Assembly (NCBI GenBank): GCA_002433055.1
Contig: DJHJ01000029.1
Span: 31,038 to 90,831 of the forward strand
Origin: Acidobacteriia bacterium UBA6623
Lineage (GTDB): Bacteria; Acidobacteriota; Terriglobia; Bryobacterales; UBA6623
Direction: 5' to 3'
Length of the DNA: 59,794 nucleotides
The notes below the pieces were generated by a model that saw only the letters and a list, made by a program, of their open reading frames with translations, did no database searches and was not told the origin of the DNA. The position numbers and the translations under genes were made by a program. Positions 45,341 through 54,430 of the stretch are shown in pieces. Within the stretch, counting starts at the first letter, position 1; every line of letters starts with the position of its first letter.

Positions 45341-45532
45341 TTACGTTCGGTCAGGAGATCGCAAAAGTGTCATACTTGCACCACATTTACGACATTCTCT
45401 TCTTCGCTTGGCATTAAGAGTTCCACAGTTGTCGCATTTGTTGTACATGCCACGTCCATAGGCATTAGTTATCCATGCACTGCTTCCGAGAATCAGTATT
45501 AACAAGCCGATATTTGACATCATTTCTAGCAT
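45341..45532 (-). CDS. Small membrane protein with zinc ribbon
   Basis: A 63-residue protein: one hydrophobic helix (about 8-20) then CDNCG and CRKCG, a four-cysteine ribbon, with arginine-rich surroundings. I do not recognise a family. Alternative starts are the ATGs at codons 4 and 5. It may be cotranscribed with the upstream 70-residue gene. Confidence 0.55.
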   Translation of the reverse strand: MLEMMSNIGLLILILGSSAWITNAYGRGMYNKCDNCGTLNAKRRRECRKCGASMTLLRSPDRT

Positions 45533-45581
45533 TATTCTCTGGAATGGATTTGACAGATCTTAATCAAGCAGAATGCGCATT

Positions 45582-45794
45582 CTAAAACTTACGAGCAAGT
45601 GTCAAAAACAACGTCAGTGCGATGCTCAGCACTATACAGGTAACGATCGGGAAGTGAAGTGTTAAATTTTTCCCTCGATATACTATATCTCCGGGCAGTT
45701 TGCCAAAATTTAATAGCCCGAATTTAGCCATTACGATCATCAAAAATCCGAGGACGATGCAGACCACCCCGATTAATATAAGTAGGCGTCCCAT
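45582..45794 (-). CDS. DUF2905 family two-helix membrane protein
   Basis: A 70-residue protein with two membrane helices and the DUF2905 core FGKLPGDIVYRGKN followed by FPIVTCIVLS. Function is unknown. It is divergent from bshC across a 294-bp gap that holds a 22-bp palindrome. Confidence 0.88.
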   Translation of the reverse strand: MGRLLILIGVVCIVLGFLMIVMAKFGLLNFGKLPGDIVYRGKNLTLHFPIVTCIVLSIALTLFLTLARKF

Positions 45795-46088
45795 GGTGGA
45801 GATTATCTAACGAGCGATTGATTCACGCCTGTCTAATTCTCCTATATCGTACATTAAGTCGAAGTAACGGTGGCAGCCCAGCTGAATCCATTTAATACTT
45901 TACAAAGTATTAAGCGTGATCTTCTGTGAGCATGTTTGATATTAGGTCAGAGATGAGCTGCACGAAAGTAGTTTGTTATCCTGTTGAGGAGCCGAGCAAG
46001 CTGCGACTCAAGCGGACCGTATTTACGGCTGGTTCCGGGAGGTTTGTAGAACTCAGCAGCTTGTGCAGGTCTGATTGATTCCAGCGAG
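45795..46088. other. Divergent gap between DUF2905 and bshC genes
   Basis: A 294-bp spacer. Apart from the palindrome at 45892-45913, I see no gene or RNA. Confidence 0.4.
45892..45913. promoter_or_regulatory. Perfect 22-bp palindrome, candidate operator
   Basis: TTAATACTTT (45892-45901) and AAAGTATTAA (45904-45913) flank AC, so all ten base pairs match. It lies between two divergent genes, about 100 bp from the DUF2905 start and 176 bp from bshC. A dimeric regulator such as a TetR- or MarR-type protein could bind it. Confidence 0.45.
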
Positions 46089-47699
46089 ATGATGCCCATT
46101 CGCATCCGATACAAAGACATTCCGTCGTCAACCCAGTTGTTTAACGACTTTCTCTACGATTTTGAGCGAGTGCGGCCTTATTATGGACGTTCACCCAGTC
46201 TGAGTGAATTTGAGTCCGTTGCACGTAAAACGACCATAGAGCCGGAGCACCGAAAAGCTCTTGTCAAGTCGTTAAGGTATCAAAATGAGGGATGTGGTGA
46301 AGAAGTGGCAAAGTCACTCTCACTGCTCGAAGATGAAAATACGGTCGCCATAACAACAGGCCAACAGATAGGGTTGTTGGGTGGGCCAAGTTTTTCTGTG
46401 TACAAGGCACTTACTGCAGTTAAAGTTGCTAGTACGCTACGTTCACGAGGTGTTCAGGCCGTCCCCATTTTTTGGCTTGCCACTGAAGATCATGATTTGG
46501 CAGAGGTGGATCATGCGTGGCTTCTTGACGTGAACAATAGACCTTCGTGTATTACGGTAGAAACACTCGCGACTGTGCATCAACCGGTTGGAGAGGTTCA
46601 ATTGGCAAAGTCAGAACCGGCCCGACTACGCGAAGCAGTAACAACAGCATTGGGTGATTTGCCACACGCCGAACTGGCCGCCCATCTTGCTTCTGAGTCG
46701 TACTCGGTAGGTGCCGATCTACGGTCAGCTTTTAAGATATTTTTCCGTAGTCTGTTTGATCGTTACGGTCTAATTTTAGTCGATCCGATGGACTCGACAC
46801 TACGCAGACTTGCAGCGCCGACAGTCCGGACAGCTATAGAAAATGCGATGGACCTGAACCAAGAAATTGTGGCACGTGGTGCGAGTCTTGAACAAGACGG
46901 TTATCATGCACAGTGCCATGTCACAGCGAGCACGTCACCTGTATTTCTTATGCGAGACCATCGTCGTGTAACTCTGACGATTGATGGTGAGTATGTAGAT
47001 GGTGAACAGCGATATGGAGTTAGAGATTTGTGCGCACTGCTTGATGAATCTCCGGAGAGGTTTTCTCCCAATGTTTTACTGCGTCCAATTGTCCAAGACT
47101 TCTTGCTTCCCACGGCGGTGTATATCGCTGGACCTGCTGAATTAGCTTATCTAGCACAGGCTGAAGTGCTGTATCGACGTTTGCTGGGACGTATGCCTGT
47201 CATCGCACCACGGGCTTCTTTCACTGTCTTGGATGCACGGGCGGAGCGCTATCTGAAGAGATATGAACTTGACGTTACGGACTGCTTTCAGCGGGCTGAA
47301 GACCTGAGGAGAAAAATTGCGGGAAAGCTAATACCAACCAGCCTAGAGAAAGCATTTCATGATGGAGAGAACAGTATCAATATGGCGCTTGATGCAATTG
47401 ATTCCGACCTGGCACAGTTTGATCCGACTCTTGGTGCAGCACTACTCAATATTCGCAAGAAGATGTTTTATCAGTTTGGTAAAGTTCGGTCTAGCGTGGC
47501 GAGAGAAAGCTTACGACGGAATGAGAGAGCTGAACACGAGACTGAGCACTTGACCAACCTTATTTTTCCCAATGGAACACTGCAAGAACGTAGTTTTTCT
47601 GGCCTCAGTTTTTTGGCGCGCTATGGAGAGCATTTCCTCGATCACATATATGAATCTATTCAGGTCGAACGTCATGATCACGAAGTGATAGTGCTGTGA
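46089..47699 (+). CDS. bshC: Bacillithiol biosynthesis cysteine-adding enzyme BshC
   Basis: A 536-residue protein, the usual length of BshC. Signatures are TTGQQIGLLGGPSFSVYKAL (94-113), FWLATEDHDLAEVDH, and the C-terminal LTNLIFPNGTLQERSFSGL. BshC adds cysteine to glucosaminyl-malate, the last step to bacillithiol. bshA and bshB are not in the window. The two ATGs at 46089 and 46092 are equally possible. Bacillithiol use is known in Firmicutes, Bacteroidota, Deinococcus and Acidobacteriota. Confidence 0.93.
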   Translation: MMPIRIRYKDIPSSTQLFNDFLYDFERVRPYYGRSPSLSEFESVARKTTIEPEHRKALVKSLRYQNEGCGEEVAKSLSLLEDENTVAITTGQQIGLLGGPSFSVYKALTAVKVASTLRSRGVQAVPIFWLATEDHDLAEVDHAWLLDVNNRPSCITVETLATVHQPVGEVQLAKSEPARLREAVTTALGDLPHAELAAHLASESYSVGADLRSAFKIFFRSLFDRYGLILVDPMDSTLRRLAAPTVRTAIENAMDLNQEIVARGASLEQDGYHAQCHVTASTSPVFLMRDHRRVTLTIDGEYVDGEQRYGVRDLCALLDESPERFSPNVLLRPIVQDFLLPTAVYIAGPAELAYLAQAEVLYRRLLGRMPVIAPRASFTVLDARAERYLKRYELDVTDCFQRAEDLRRKIAGKLIPTSLEKAFHDGENSINMALDAIDSDLAQFDPTLGAALLNIRKKMFYQFGKVRSSVARESLRRNERAEHETEHLTNLIFPNGTLQERSFSGLSFLARYGEHFLDHIYESIQVERHDHEVIVL

Positions 47700-47947
47700 G
47701 GATCTATTCTGGAATTCTACTCGAGAGCAAGGAGACACCAATCGTACGGTTCTTGTCGCCCTTGCTACCTTGGACTGCGGTTGTCAATCTGAGTTAAGAT
47801 TAATCTATACTAATGAGTACACATTGAAAATAGGCCTCGCGGAAGTGGTGTCTAGAGGGTGTGTAACCCTTCAAACTCACGAAAGCAGAAGCGTTGACAG
47901 GAACGGGGCGTGAGAGACAGCATCTCACGGAGCTATGGGGAAATTTA
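47700..47947 (+). promoter_or_regulatory. suf operon upstream region with a small palindrome
   Basis: A 248-bp region before sufB. It holds TTGTCA at 47781-47786 and, farther on, the perfect 10-bp palindrome AGATTAATCT (47797-47806). This could be an operator for the Rrf2 regulator coded at 53853, but it does not resemble the known IscR type 1 site closely. Confidence 0.3.
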
Positions 47948-49396
47948 ATGAGTAGTGCCACTGATGAGCTTGAAATTCTGACGACACAGGATTACAAGTA
48001 CGGATTCGTAACTGACGTAGAATCCGATTCTGCCCCTCCTGGCTTGAGTGAAGACATAGTCCGTTTCATCTCAGCCAAGAAGAATGAGCCTGAATTCTTG
48101 CTGGAATGGCGGTTGAAAGCTTACCGTAACTGGCTTGAGATGAAGGAGCCTGCTTGGCACAATGTGCACTACTCGCCGATTGATTACCAAAGTATCGTTT
48201 ACTACAGTGCTCCTAAGTCTAAGAAAGACGGCCCCAAAAGCCTGGAAGAAGTGGACCCCGAGCTATTAGCGACCTACGAAAAGTTGGGAATCCCACTCAA
48301 TGAGCAGGCCGCTTTGGCGGGAGTAGCTGTCGACGCAGTTTTTGATAGCGTGTCGGTGGCAACCACTTTCAAGGATAAACTTTCTGAGATGGGTGTTATT
48401 TTCTGCTCATTTTCGGAAGCAGTAGAAAATCATCCTAATTTAATTCAGAAATACTTGGGTACAGTAGTGCCGCCGACGGACAATTTTTTTGCTGCGTTAA
48501 ACTCAGCTGTTTTTAGTGACGGTTCTTTTTGCTACATCCCAAAGGGTGTTCGGTGCCCAATGGAGCTTTCGACCTATTTCCGTATCAATGCAGCTAATAC
48601 AGGCCAGTTCGAACGCACTCTGATCGTTGCAGATGAAGGTGCCTATGTTAGCTATTTGGAGGGCTGCACGGCTCCCATGCGTGATGAAAATCAACTTCAT
48701 GCAGCTGTGGTTGAATTAGTGGCACTCGACAATTCACAAATTAAATATTCGACCGTTCAAAATTGGTACCCCGGGGACAAGGACGGAAAGGGCGGTATCT
48801 ACAATTTCGTTACGAAACGTGGAAAGTGTCAAGGTGTTAATTCGAAGATCTCCTGGACCCAGGTTGAGACCGGTTCGGCGATTACCTGGAAATATCCGAG
48901 TTGTGTGCTGATCGGAGATAATTCAGTTGGCGAGTTCTATTCGGTTGCAGTTACCAATAATCGTCAGCAGGCTGACACTGGAACTAAGATGATCCATATT
49001 GGCAAAAATACGTCAAGTACGATTATCTCTAAGGGTATTTCTGCCGGATATGGCCAGAATGCCTACCGCGGACTGGTGAAGATTCAAAAAGGTGCTGAAG
49101 GCGCACGTAACTTTTCACAATGTGACTCAATGCTAATGGGTGACAAATGTGGCGCACATACGTTCCCTTACTTAGAGGTTAAAAATCCGACTGCACAAGT
49201 TGAGCATGAAGCAACTACATCCAAAATTGGTGAAGACCAGATCTTCTATTTGAATCAACGAGGCATAACGACTGAAGATGCCATATCGATGATCGTTAAC
49301 GGCTTCTGCAAGGAAGTGTTCCGTGAGCTCCCTATGGAGTTTGCAGTCGAGGCTCAAAAACTACTAGGTGTCAGCCTAGAAGGAAGTGTCGGATAA
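47948..49396 (+). CDS. sufB: Fe-S cluster assembly scaffold SufB
   Basis: A 482-residue protein from the ATG at 47948 (GGGG nearby upstream); an in-frame TTG 18 codons earlier looks less likely. SufB motifs include YIPKGVRCPMELSTYFRIN, YLEGCTAPMRDENQLHAAVV and the C-terminal NQRGITTEDA. With SufC and SufD it forms the SufBC2D scaffold, on which clusters are built. It is the first gene of a complete suf operon. Confidence 0.96.
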   Translation: MSSATDELEILTTQDYKYGFVTDVESDSAPPGLSEDIVRFISAKKNEPEFLLEWRLKAYRNWLEMKEPAWHNVHYSPIDYQSIVYYSAPKSKKDGPKSLEEVDPELLATYEKLGIPLNEQAALAGVAVDAVFDSVSVATTFKDKLSEMGVIFCSFSEAVENHPNLIQKYLGTVVPPTDNFFAALNSAVFSDGSFCYIPKGVRCPMELSTYFRINAANTGQFERTLIVADEGAYVSYLEGCTAPMRDENQLHAAVVELVALDNSQIKYSTVQNWYPGDKDGKGGIYNFVTKRGKCQGVNSKISWTQVETGSAITWKYPSCVLIGDNSVGEFYSVAVTNNRQQADTGTKMIHIGKNTSSTIISKGISAGYGQNAYRGLVKIQKGAEGARNFSQCDSMLMGDKCGAHTFPYLEVKNPTAQVEHEATTSKIGEDQIFYLNQRGITTEDAISMIVNGFCKEVFRELPMEFAVEAQKLLGVSLEGSVG

Positions 49397-49473
49397 GCCA
49401 CACCAGTAACAGGATGATAGTACTGCTAGGGGGGGGGCTGTACTCAGGGGTATTTGTTAGAGATGCCCATTTG

Positions 49474-49507
49474 AGGACGGCAGAAGATGTTTAAGAAGTG
49501 CCGTTCT
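49474..49507 (+). repeat. Hairpin in the sufB-sufC spacer
   Basis: A 9-bp stem (49474-49482 with 49499-49507, one G-U pair) and a 16-nt loop in the 139-bp gap between sufB and sufC. A run of nine G residues stands at 49429-49437. The hairpin could stabilise or attenuate the message, giving different amounts of SufB and SufC. Confidence 0.35.
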
Positions 49508-49535
49508 AAGTGGTTAGTGACAAAGATTAAATATT

Positions 49536-50291
49536 ATGCTGGAAGTTAGAAACCTTTCTGTCAGAGCGGATGGGAAAGACATTCTCAATGGGATCAACCT
49601 CTCGATTCACAGAGGTGAAGTTCACGCAATTATGGGCCCGAATGGTTCAGGAAAAAGTACGCTGGCTCAGGTGCTCGCTGGGCGTGAAGGCTATGAGATC
49701 ACTGATGGAGAGGTTGCTTACGAGGGTGAAAATCTATTTGATCTTGATCCAGAAGAGCGGGCTCAGGCCGGCATTTTTTTAGCTTTTCAGTATCCGGTTG
49801 AAATTCCAGGTGTCAGCAACCTTTATTTTTTGCGAGCGGCATTAAATGCAATTCGGAAAACCAAAGGGCAGGATCCAATGGACGCGATTGATTTTCTCGA
49901 ATTAGCTAAGAAAAAGATGGCGAACTTGGAGATGGACTCGACTATGATCGAACGTTCTGTTAATGCGGGTTTCTCGGGTGGCGAAAAGAAACGTAACGAG
50001 ATTTTCCAAATGTCAATTCTAGAACCCAAGCTTGCGATCCTTGATGAGACGGATTCGGGATTAGATATCGACGCCTTGAAGCTCGTTTCTCACGGTGTAA
50101 ACAAACTGAGAGACCCCGATCGTGCGATGGTGGTGGTCACACACTATCAGCGTTTACTGAACTACATAGTGCCTGATTTTGTGCATGTGCTTGCTGGTGG
50201 ACACATAGTAAAATCGGGCGACAAGAACCTGGCGCTTGAACTGGAAGAAAAAGGATACGGATGGATCGAAGAAGCGGAACCAACGAAGTAA
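49536..50291 (+). CDS. sufC: Fe-S cluster assembly ATPase SufC
   Basis: A 251-residue ABC ATPase. Walker A is GPNGSGKST, the signature is GFSGGEKKRNEI, and Walker B is KLAILDETDSGLDIDAL, where SufC has ETDSGLD as in the family. ATP hydrolysis by SufC drives conformational change of SufBD. Length and sequence are standard. Confidence 0.96.
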   Translation: MLEVRNLSVRADGKDILNGINLSIHRGEVHAIMGPNGSGKSTLAQVLAGREGYEITDGEVAYEGENLFDLDPEERAQAGIFLAFQYPVEIPGVSNLYFLRAALNAIRKTKGQDPMDAIDFLELAKKKMANLEMDSTMIERSVNAGFSGGEKKRNEIFQMSILEPKLAILDETDSGLDIDALKLVSHGVNKLRDPDRAMVVVTHYQRLLNYIVPDFVHVLAGGHIVKSGDKNLALELEEKGYGWIEEAEPTK

Positions 50292-50356
50292 TAGTGGGGT
50301 ACGGCCCCGGACGGGCATCTCCGCCACAATAGTCGGAGCCGTCGAAACAACAGGAT

Positions 50357-51673
50357 GTGTTCGTGGTTGAGAAAAAAAAAGAGCTATACAGCAAAAGATC
50401 TTCTATGCTCAAGGACCGCTCATTAGGGGAACCAGATTGGCTCTCTGAATGTCGTCGGGATGCCATGGTGAACTTTGAAGAACTAGGTTTTCCAACTCAG
50501 CATGACGAGGATTGGAAGTATACAAATCTCACAGCGGTCAGCACCAAAGAGCATGTAATCGCGGAAGTTCCAAATCAAAAGCTCGCTATCGATGATATAA
50601 ACTCCGTTGGTTTTGAGGAGGTGGATGCTCATCAGGTCATCTTCCTTAATGGTCGACTTATTCCGGAGTTGTCTTGTCTCGAAGAATCCTCACTTGAGGT
50701 CGGTAATTTGCTGAATGGACAGAATAATCATCTGGTTTTGGAGCATTTTGCAAAACAGACTGACACAGTGGGTAATAGCTTGGCGGCATTGAATACTGCT
50801 TTTTTTGGCGATGGCATTTTCATCCATGTCCCAGATCGTGTTATTGAAAAAAAGCCGATTCATTTAGTTTTCGTGACCATTGCTGAACAAGTTGATCAAT
50901 TCACTCACCCGCGGACGTTGTTGATTGCTGGTCAAGACAGCCAAGCCACTGTCATTGAAAGCTTTGTAGGGATGGGCGAAGAACCTTATTGGACCAACAC
51001 TGTTACAGAGATTGTTGCTGCCGAAAATGCTCGTATTCAACATTACAAATTGCAACAGGAGCATGTAAAGGCGCATCACACTGGATTTCTTTTTGTTGAT
51101 CAAGCTCGCAATAGTAATGTTACTTCGCACTCGTTGTCTTTTGGTGGAAGGCTAGTACGCAGCGATGCCCATGTTCGATTGGGGGGTGAGGGTTGCGAGT
51201 GCACACTCAATGGTCTATACGCGGTCATGGGAGACCAGCACGTAGATCATCACACCACAATCGAACATGCGCAACCACATTGCAAGAGCAACCAACTCTA
51301 CCGTGGTGTTTTAGATGGGCGATCAAAAGGTGTCTTCAATGGGAAAATTATTGTTCGCCAAGATGCACAACAGACTGATGCTGTTCAGAGCAACAAAAAT
51401 TTACTACTGTCACGCAAGGCCGAAATTAATACGAAACCACAATTGGAAATTGATGCAAACGATGTGCGGTGCACCCATGGTGCTACCATCGGCCAAATCG
51501 ATGAGGAAGCGGTATTCTATCTCCGATCGCGTGGTATACAGAGCGAAGAAGCGCGTAGTCTACTGACATACGCATTTGTTGCTGACATTCTCGAGAATCT
51601 CCAGGTAGATGGATGGCATGAACCTCTTGAAGAGATGTTGTTCGACTGGGTACAACAGGCACAGGTTGAGTAA
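50357..51673 (+). CDS. sufD: Fe-S cluster assembly protein SufD
   Basis: A 438-residue protein starting at GTG 50357 (GTG at 50363 is also possible). It has the family's N-terminal segment HDEDWKYTNLTAV and the C-terminal CTHGATIGQIDEEAVFYLRSRGI. SufD is homologous to SufB and completes the SufBC2D complex. It is 65 bp after sufC. Confidence 0.95.
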   Translation: MFVVEKKKELYSKRSSMLKDRSLGEPDWLSECRRDAMVNFEELGFPTQHDEDWKYTNLTAVSTKEHVIAEVPNQKLAIDDINSVGFEEVDAHQVIFLNGRLIPELSCLEESSLEVGNLLNGQNNHLVLEHFAKQTDTVGNSLAALNTAFFGDGIFIHVPDRVIEKKPIHLVFVTIAEQVDQFTHPRTLLIAGQDSQATVIESFVGMGEEPYWTNTVTEIVAAENARIQHYKLQQEHVKAHHTGFLFVDQARNSNVTSHSLSFGGRLVRSDAHVRLGGEGCECTLNGLYAVMGDQHVDHHTTIEHAQPHCKSNQLYRGVLDGRSKGVFNGKIIVRQDAQQTDAVQSNKNLLLSRKAEINTKPQLEIDANDVRCTHGATIGQIDEEAVFYLRSRGIQSEEARSLLTYAFVADILENLQVDGWHEPLEEMLFDWVQQAQVE

Positions 51674-51706
51674 TTGGCCAGAGCACGTTTGGAGGCGAAA
51701 TCGTCG

Positions 51707-52951
51707 ATGATTGTGGGTAACGGTACAGAAAAACTCGACTTAGTTGCACTGCGACGTGACTTCCCGGCACTTGATCAAGAAGTAGCAGGCAAGCCACTTG
51801 TGTACTTAGATAATGCAGCCACCGCCCAAACCCCACGACAAGTTATTGACGCGATGGAGAGGTTTTACAGAGAAGATTGTGCAAACGTGCACCGCGGGGT
51901 CCATGAGCTTAGTCAGCGTGCTACAGAAGCCTATGAAGCAGCACGGTGCCAAGTGCAAGAATTTATTGGAGCTTCTGAGGTTGGTGAGATCATTTACACA
52001 CGTGGCGCTACCGACTCGCTGAACCTCGTAGCTCATAGCCTAGGCGAATTGAAGGTTGATTCAGGTGACGAGGTTGTAATCTCGGCAATGGAGCACCACT
52101 CCAATATCGTCCCATGGCAACTCATGTGTGAACGTCGAGGTGCCAAACTACGAGTGATTCCAATTAATGATTCTGGTGAGTTGTTGCTAGACGAATTTGA
52201 TCGGATGCTCAATGATCGAACGCGGATAATCTCGGTTGCTCACGTTTCCAATGCGCTCGGTACCATCAACCCAGTCCGTGAAATTATTGCACGAGCGCAT
52301 GAGCTTGATATTCCAGTTGTTCTCGATGGTGCACAGGCCATTCCTCACATGCATGTCAATGTGCAAGATCTTAACTGTGACTTCTATGTTTTTTCTGGCC
52401 ATAAGATGTTTGGTCCAACTGGCATCGGAATTTTGTATGGGAAGCGTACTTTTCTAGAACAAATGCCACCCTACCAGAGCGGCGGAGATATGATCGAATC
52501 GGTTACCTTTGAAAAAACCACATTTAACGATTTGCCGTACAAATTTGAGGCTGGCACTCCGAACATTGCTGCTGCGATTGGGCTAGGGGCCGCAGTCGAA
52601 TATCTATCCAAGGTCGGGATGGATTGCATCGAGTCGTACGAAAGAGAACTGCTTGATTATGCCACTAAAGCTATTGGTTCGATAGACGATGTGAAACTTA
52701 TCGGTGTTGCACGCGAGAAAGCAGGTGTAATATCGTTCGTGATTGAGGGAATTCACCCTCACGATATTGGAACCATACTCGATCGTGAAGGCGTAGCAGT
52801 CCGCGGTGGCCATCATTGTGCCCAGCCCGTGATGGATTATTTTAAGGTGTCGGCAACCACGCGTGCCTCTTTTGCTTTCTATAACACTAGGCAAGAAGTT
52901 GACGAGTTGGTGTTCGCCATCGGGAAAGTTAAGGAGTTGTTTTCTGATTAA
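51707..52951 (+). CDS. sufS: Cysteine desulfurase SufS
   Basis: A 414-residue fold-type I PLP enzyme from the ATG at 51707 (GGAGG about 12 bases upstream); the frame stays open to a TTG at 51674, just after the sufD stop. PLP lysine is in FSGHKMFGPTGIG; the catalytic cysteine is in GGHHCAQPVMDYF. SufS takes sulfur from cysteine and passes it to SufU. Its TAA overlaps the sufU ATG by one base. Confidence 0.96.
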   Translation: MIVGNGTEKLDLVALRRDFPALDQEVAGKPLVYLDNAATAQTPRQVIDAMERFYREDCANVHRGVHELSQRATEAYEAARCQVQEFIGASEVGEIIYTRGATDSLNLVAHSLGELKVDSGDEVVISAMEHHSNIVPWQLMCERRGAKLRVIPINDSGELLLDEFDRMLNDRTRIISVAHVSNALGTINPVREIIARAHELDIPVVLDGAQAIPHMHVNVQDLNCDFYVFSGHKMFGPTGIGILYGKRTFLEQMPPYQSGGDMIESVTFEKTTFNDLPYKFEAGTPNIAAAIGLGAAVEYLSKVGMDCIESYERELLDYATKAIGSIDDVKLIGVAREKAGVISFVIEGIHPHDIGTILDREGVAVRGGHHCAQPVMDYFKVSATTRASFAFYNTRQEVDELVFAIGKVKELFSD

Positions 52952-53400
52952 TGGACTTGAGAGAACTCTACCAAGAGCTGATTGTTGATCACAGTAAGCA
53001 GCCCAGGAATTTCGGCCCTATGCCGGAGTCTAATTATCACGCCGATGGATTCAACCCCCTGTGTGGCGATAAGATTCGCCTGTATCTGAAAATTGAGGAT
53101 AACGTAATCACCGAGACAGGTTTTGAAGGTTCTGGTTGTGCTATTTCGACTGCCTCGGCCTCGATCATGACGGAAATGCTGAAGGGGCAAACAATCACCC
53201 AAGCTGAAGCACTCTTTGAACGATTTCACTCGATGGTAACGGGATCAATGGGCCCTGATGGTGGGGTGGATGATTTTGGAAAACTAGCGGTTTTCTCTGG
53301 CATAAAGGAATATCCGGCAAGAGTGAAGTGCGCTACGCTTGCTTGGCATACTCTGCGCAATGCTCTTCTAGAGCGAGATGAGACTGCTAAGACTGAATAG
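52951..53400 (+). CDS. sufU: SufU sulfur-transfer/scaffold protein
   Basis: A 149-residue SufU with the zinc/sulfur-acceptor residues in NPLCGDKIRLY, FEGSGCAISTASAS and VKCATLAW. SufU accepts persulfide sulfur from SufS. It is of the Gram-positive/Acidobacteriota type rather than IscU. It overlaps sufS by one base and precedes sufT by 11 bp. Confidence 0.95.
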   Translation: MDLRELYQELIVDHSKQPRNFGPMPESNYHADGFNPLCGDKIRLYLKIEDNVITETGFEGSGCAISTASASIMTEMLKGQTITQAEALFERFHSMVTGSMGPDGGVDDFGKLAVFSGIKEYPARVKCATLAWHTLRNALLERDETAKTE

Positions 53401-53411
53401 GAGGTGTTGTT

Positions 53412-53822
53412 GTGGTCGAAGGGAAACTGCCATCGGAATCTAAAAATTTAGAGAACAGTAATCAGGTCACAGCGTCAGAGCCCTTGTCGCAAATGGGGCC
53501 TGAGATTAATGCAAACGGCTCAGTTGATGGGAATTTAATCGTTGTGGCACTCAAGAATTGCTATGACCCAGAAGTACCCGTTAATATTTACGACTTGGGA
53601 TTGATCTATACAGTTGACATAAAGCCTTCTAATGACGTTGCAATACAGATGACTCTCACAGCACCAAATTGTCCGGCAGCACAATCCCTGCCGGCTGATG
53701 TACAACAGAAAGTCGAAGCGGTGGAAGGAGTGGGTTCTGTGGACGTGTCAATCACTTTCGATCCACCGTGGACGCCAGATCACATGAATGAAGCGGCCAA
53801 ACTGACCCTGAATATTTTGTAG
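53412..53822 (+). CDS. sufT: SufT-like DUF59 (MIP18 family) protein
   Basis: A 136-residue protein beginning at GTG with a near-perfect GGAGG seven bases upstream. After about 40 low-complexity residues comes the DUF59 domain: CYDPEVPVNIYDLGLIYTV, LTAPNCPAAQSLP and VSITFDPPWTPDHM. SufT-type proteins help mature Fe-S enzymes, especially under high iron demand. Position inside the suf operon supports the name. Confidence 0.9.
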   Translation: MVEGKLPSESKNLENSNQVTASEPLSQMGPEINANGSVDGNLIVVALKNCYDPEVPVNIYDLGLIYTVDIKPSNDVAIQMTLTAPNCPAAQSLPADVQQKVEAVEGVGSVDVSITFDPPWTPDHMNEAAKLTLNIL

Positions 53823-53852
53823 AAAATTAGGATCGAAGATCGGTGGCAAATT

Positions 53853-54356
53853 ATGCATTTTAGTGCTCAAGAGGAATACGGTCTGCGTTGTTTGTTGCGT
53901 TTGGCTTCACAGAGTTCTGACAGAAGTGCAACGCTCCAGCAAATCAGCTCTGCCGAAGGAATATCGTTACCGTATGCGGCGAAGATGATGCGCATTCTAC
54001 GTGAGGGTGGTGTGGTGATTAGTGTGCGTGGACAATCCGGTGGTTATAGTTTGTCTCGTTCTGCTAGCGATATTACTGTTGCAGAGGTAATGAAAATTCT
54101 AGGAGGGCGCCTTTTCGAGCAGGAATTCTGCGATGAACATGCTGGCAAAGAGGACACCTGTACACACTCAGTTGATTGTTCAATCCGTTCATTGTGGCGA
54201 TCTATGCAATCGGTTGTCGATCGATTGTTGGCGAGAACGACGATCCAGGATCTTGTTAGTACCGAAGAGCAAATGGATTCATTCGTTGAAGATTTGGTAG
54301 TCCTAACGGGCTATTTGAACGAACCAAGGAAAGCAGTCCATCCATCGAGTCGATGA
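53853..54356 (+). CDS. Rrf2/IscR-type transcriptional regulator
   Basis: A 167-residue winged-helix regulator. The N-terminal DNA-binding part has ISSAEGISLPYAAKMMRILREGGVV-like spacing (31-55). Three cysteines, C93, C103 and C109, follow, the place where IscR binds a [2Fe-2S] cluster, though the first spacing is longer than in IscR. It likely senses Fe-S status and controls the suf genes. It is near the end of the operon rather than at its head. Confidence 0.88.
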   Translation: MHFSAQEEYGLRCLLRLASQSSDRSATLQQISSAEGISLPYAAKMMRILREGGVVISVRGQSGGYSLSRSASDITVAEVMKILGGRLFEQEFCDEHAGKEDTCTHSVDCSIRSLWRSMQSVVDRLLARTTIQDLVSTEEQMDSFVEDLVVLTGYLNEPRKAVHPSSR

Positions 54357-54430
54357 ATGGACCGCCTAGACACAATTTTTTAGTCTATGGGTTTTATTCC
54401 TGACGAAACTTTTATATTGGAAAAGTATCT

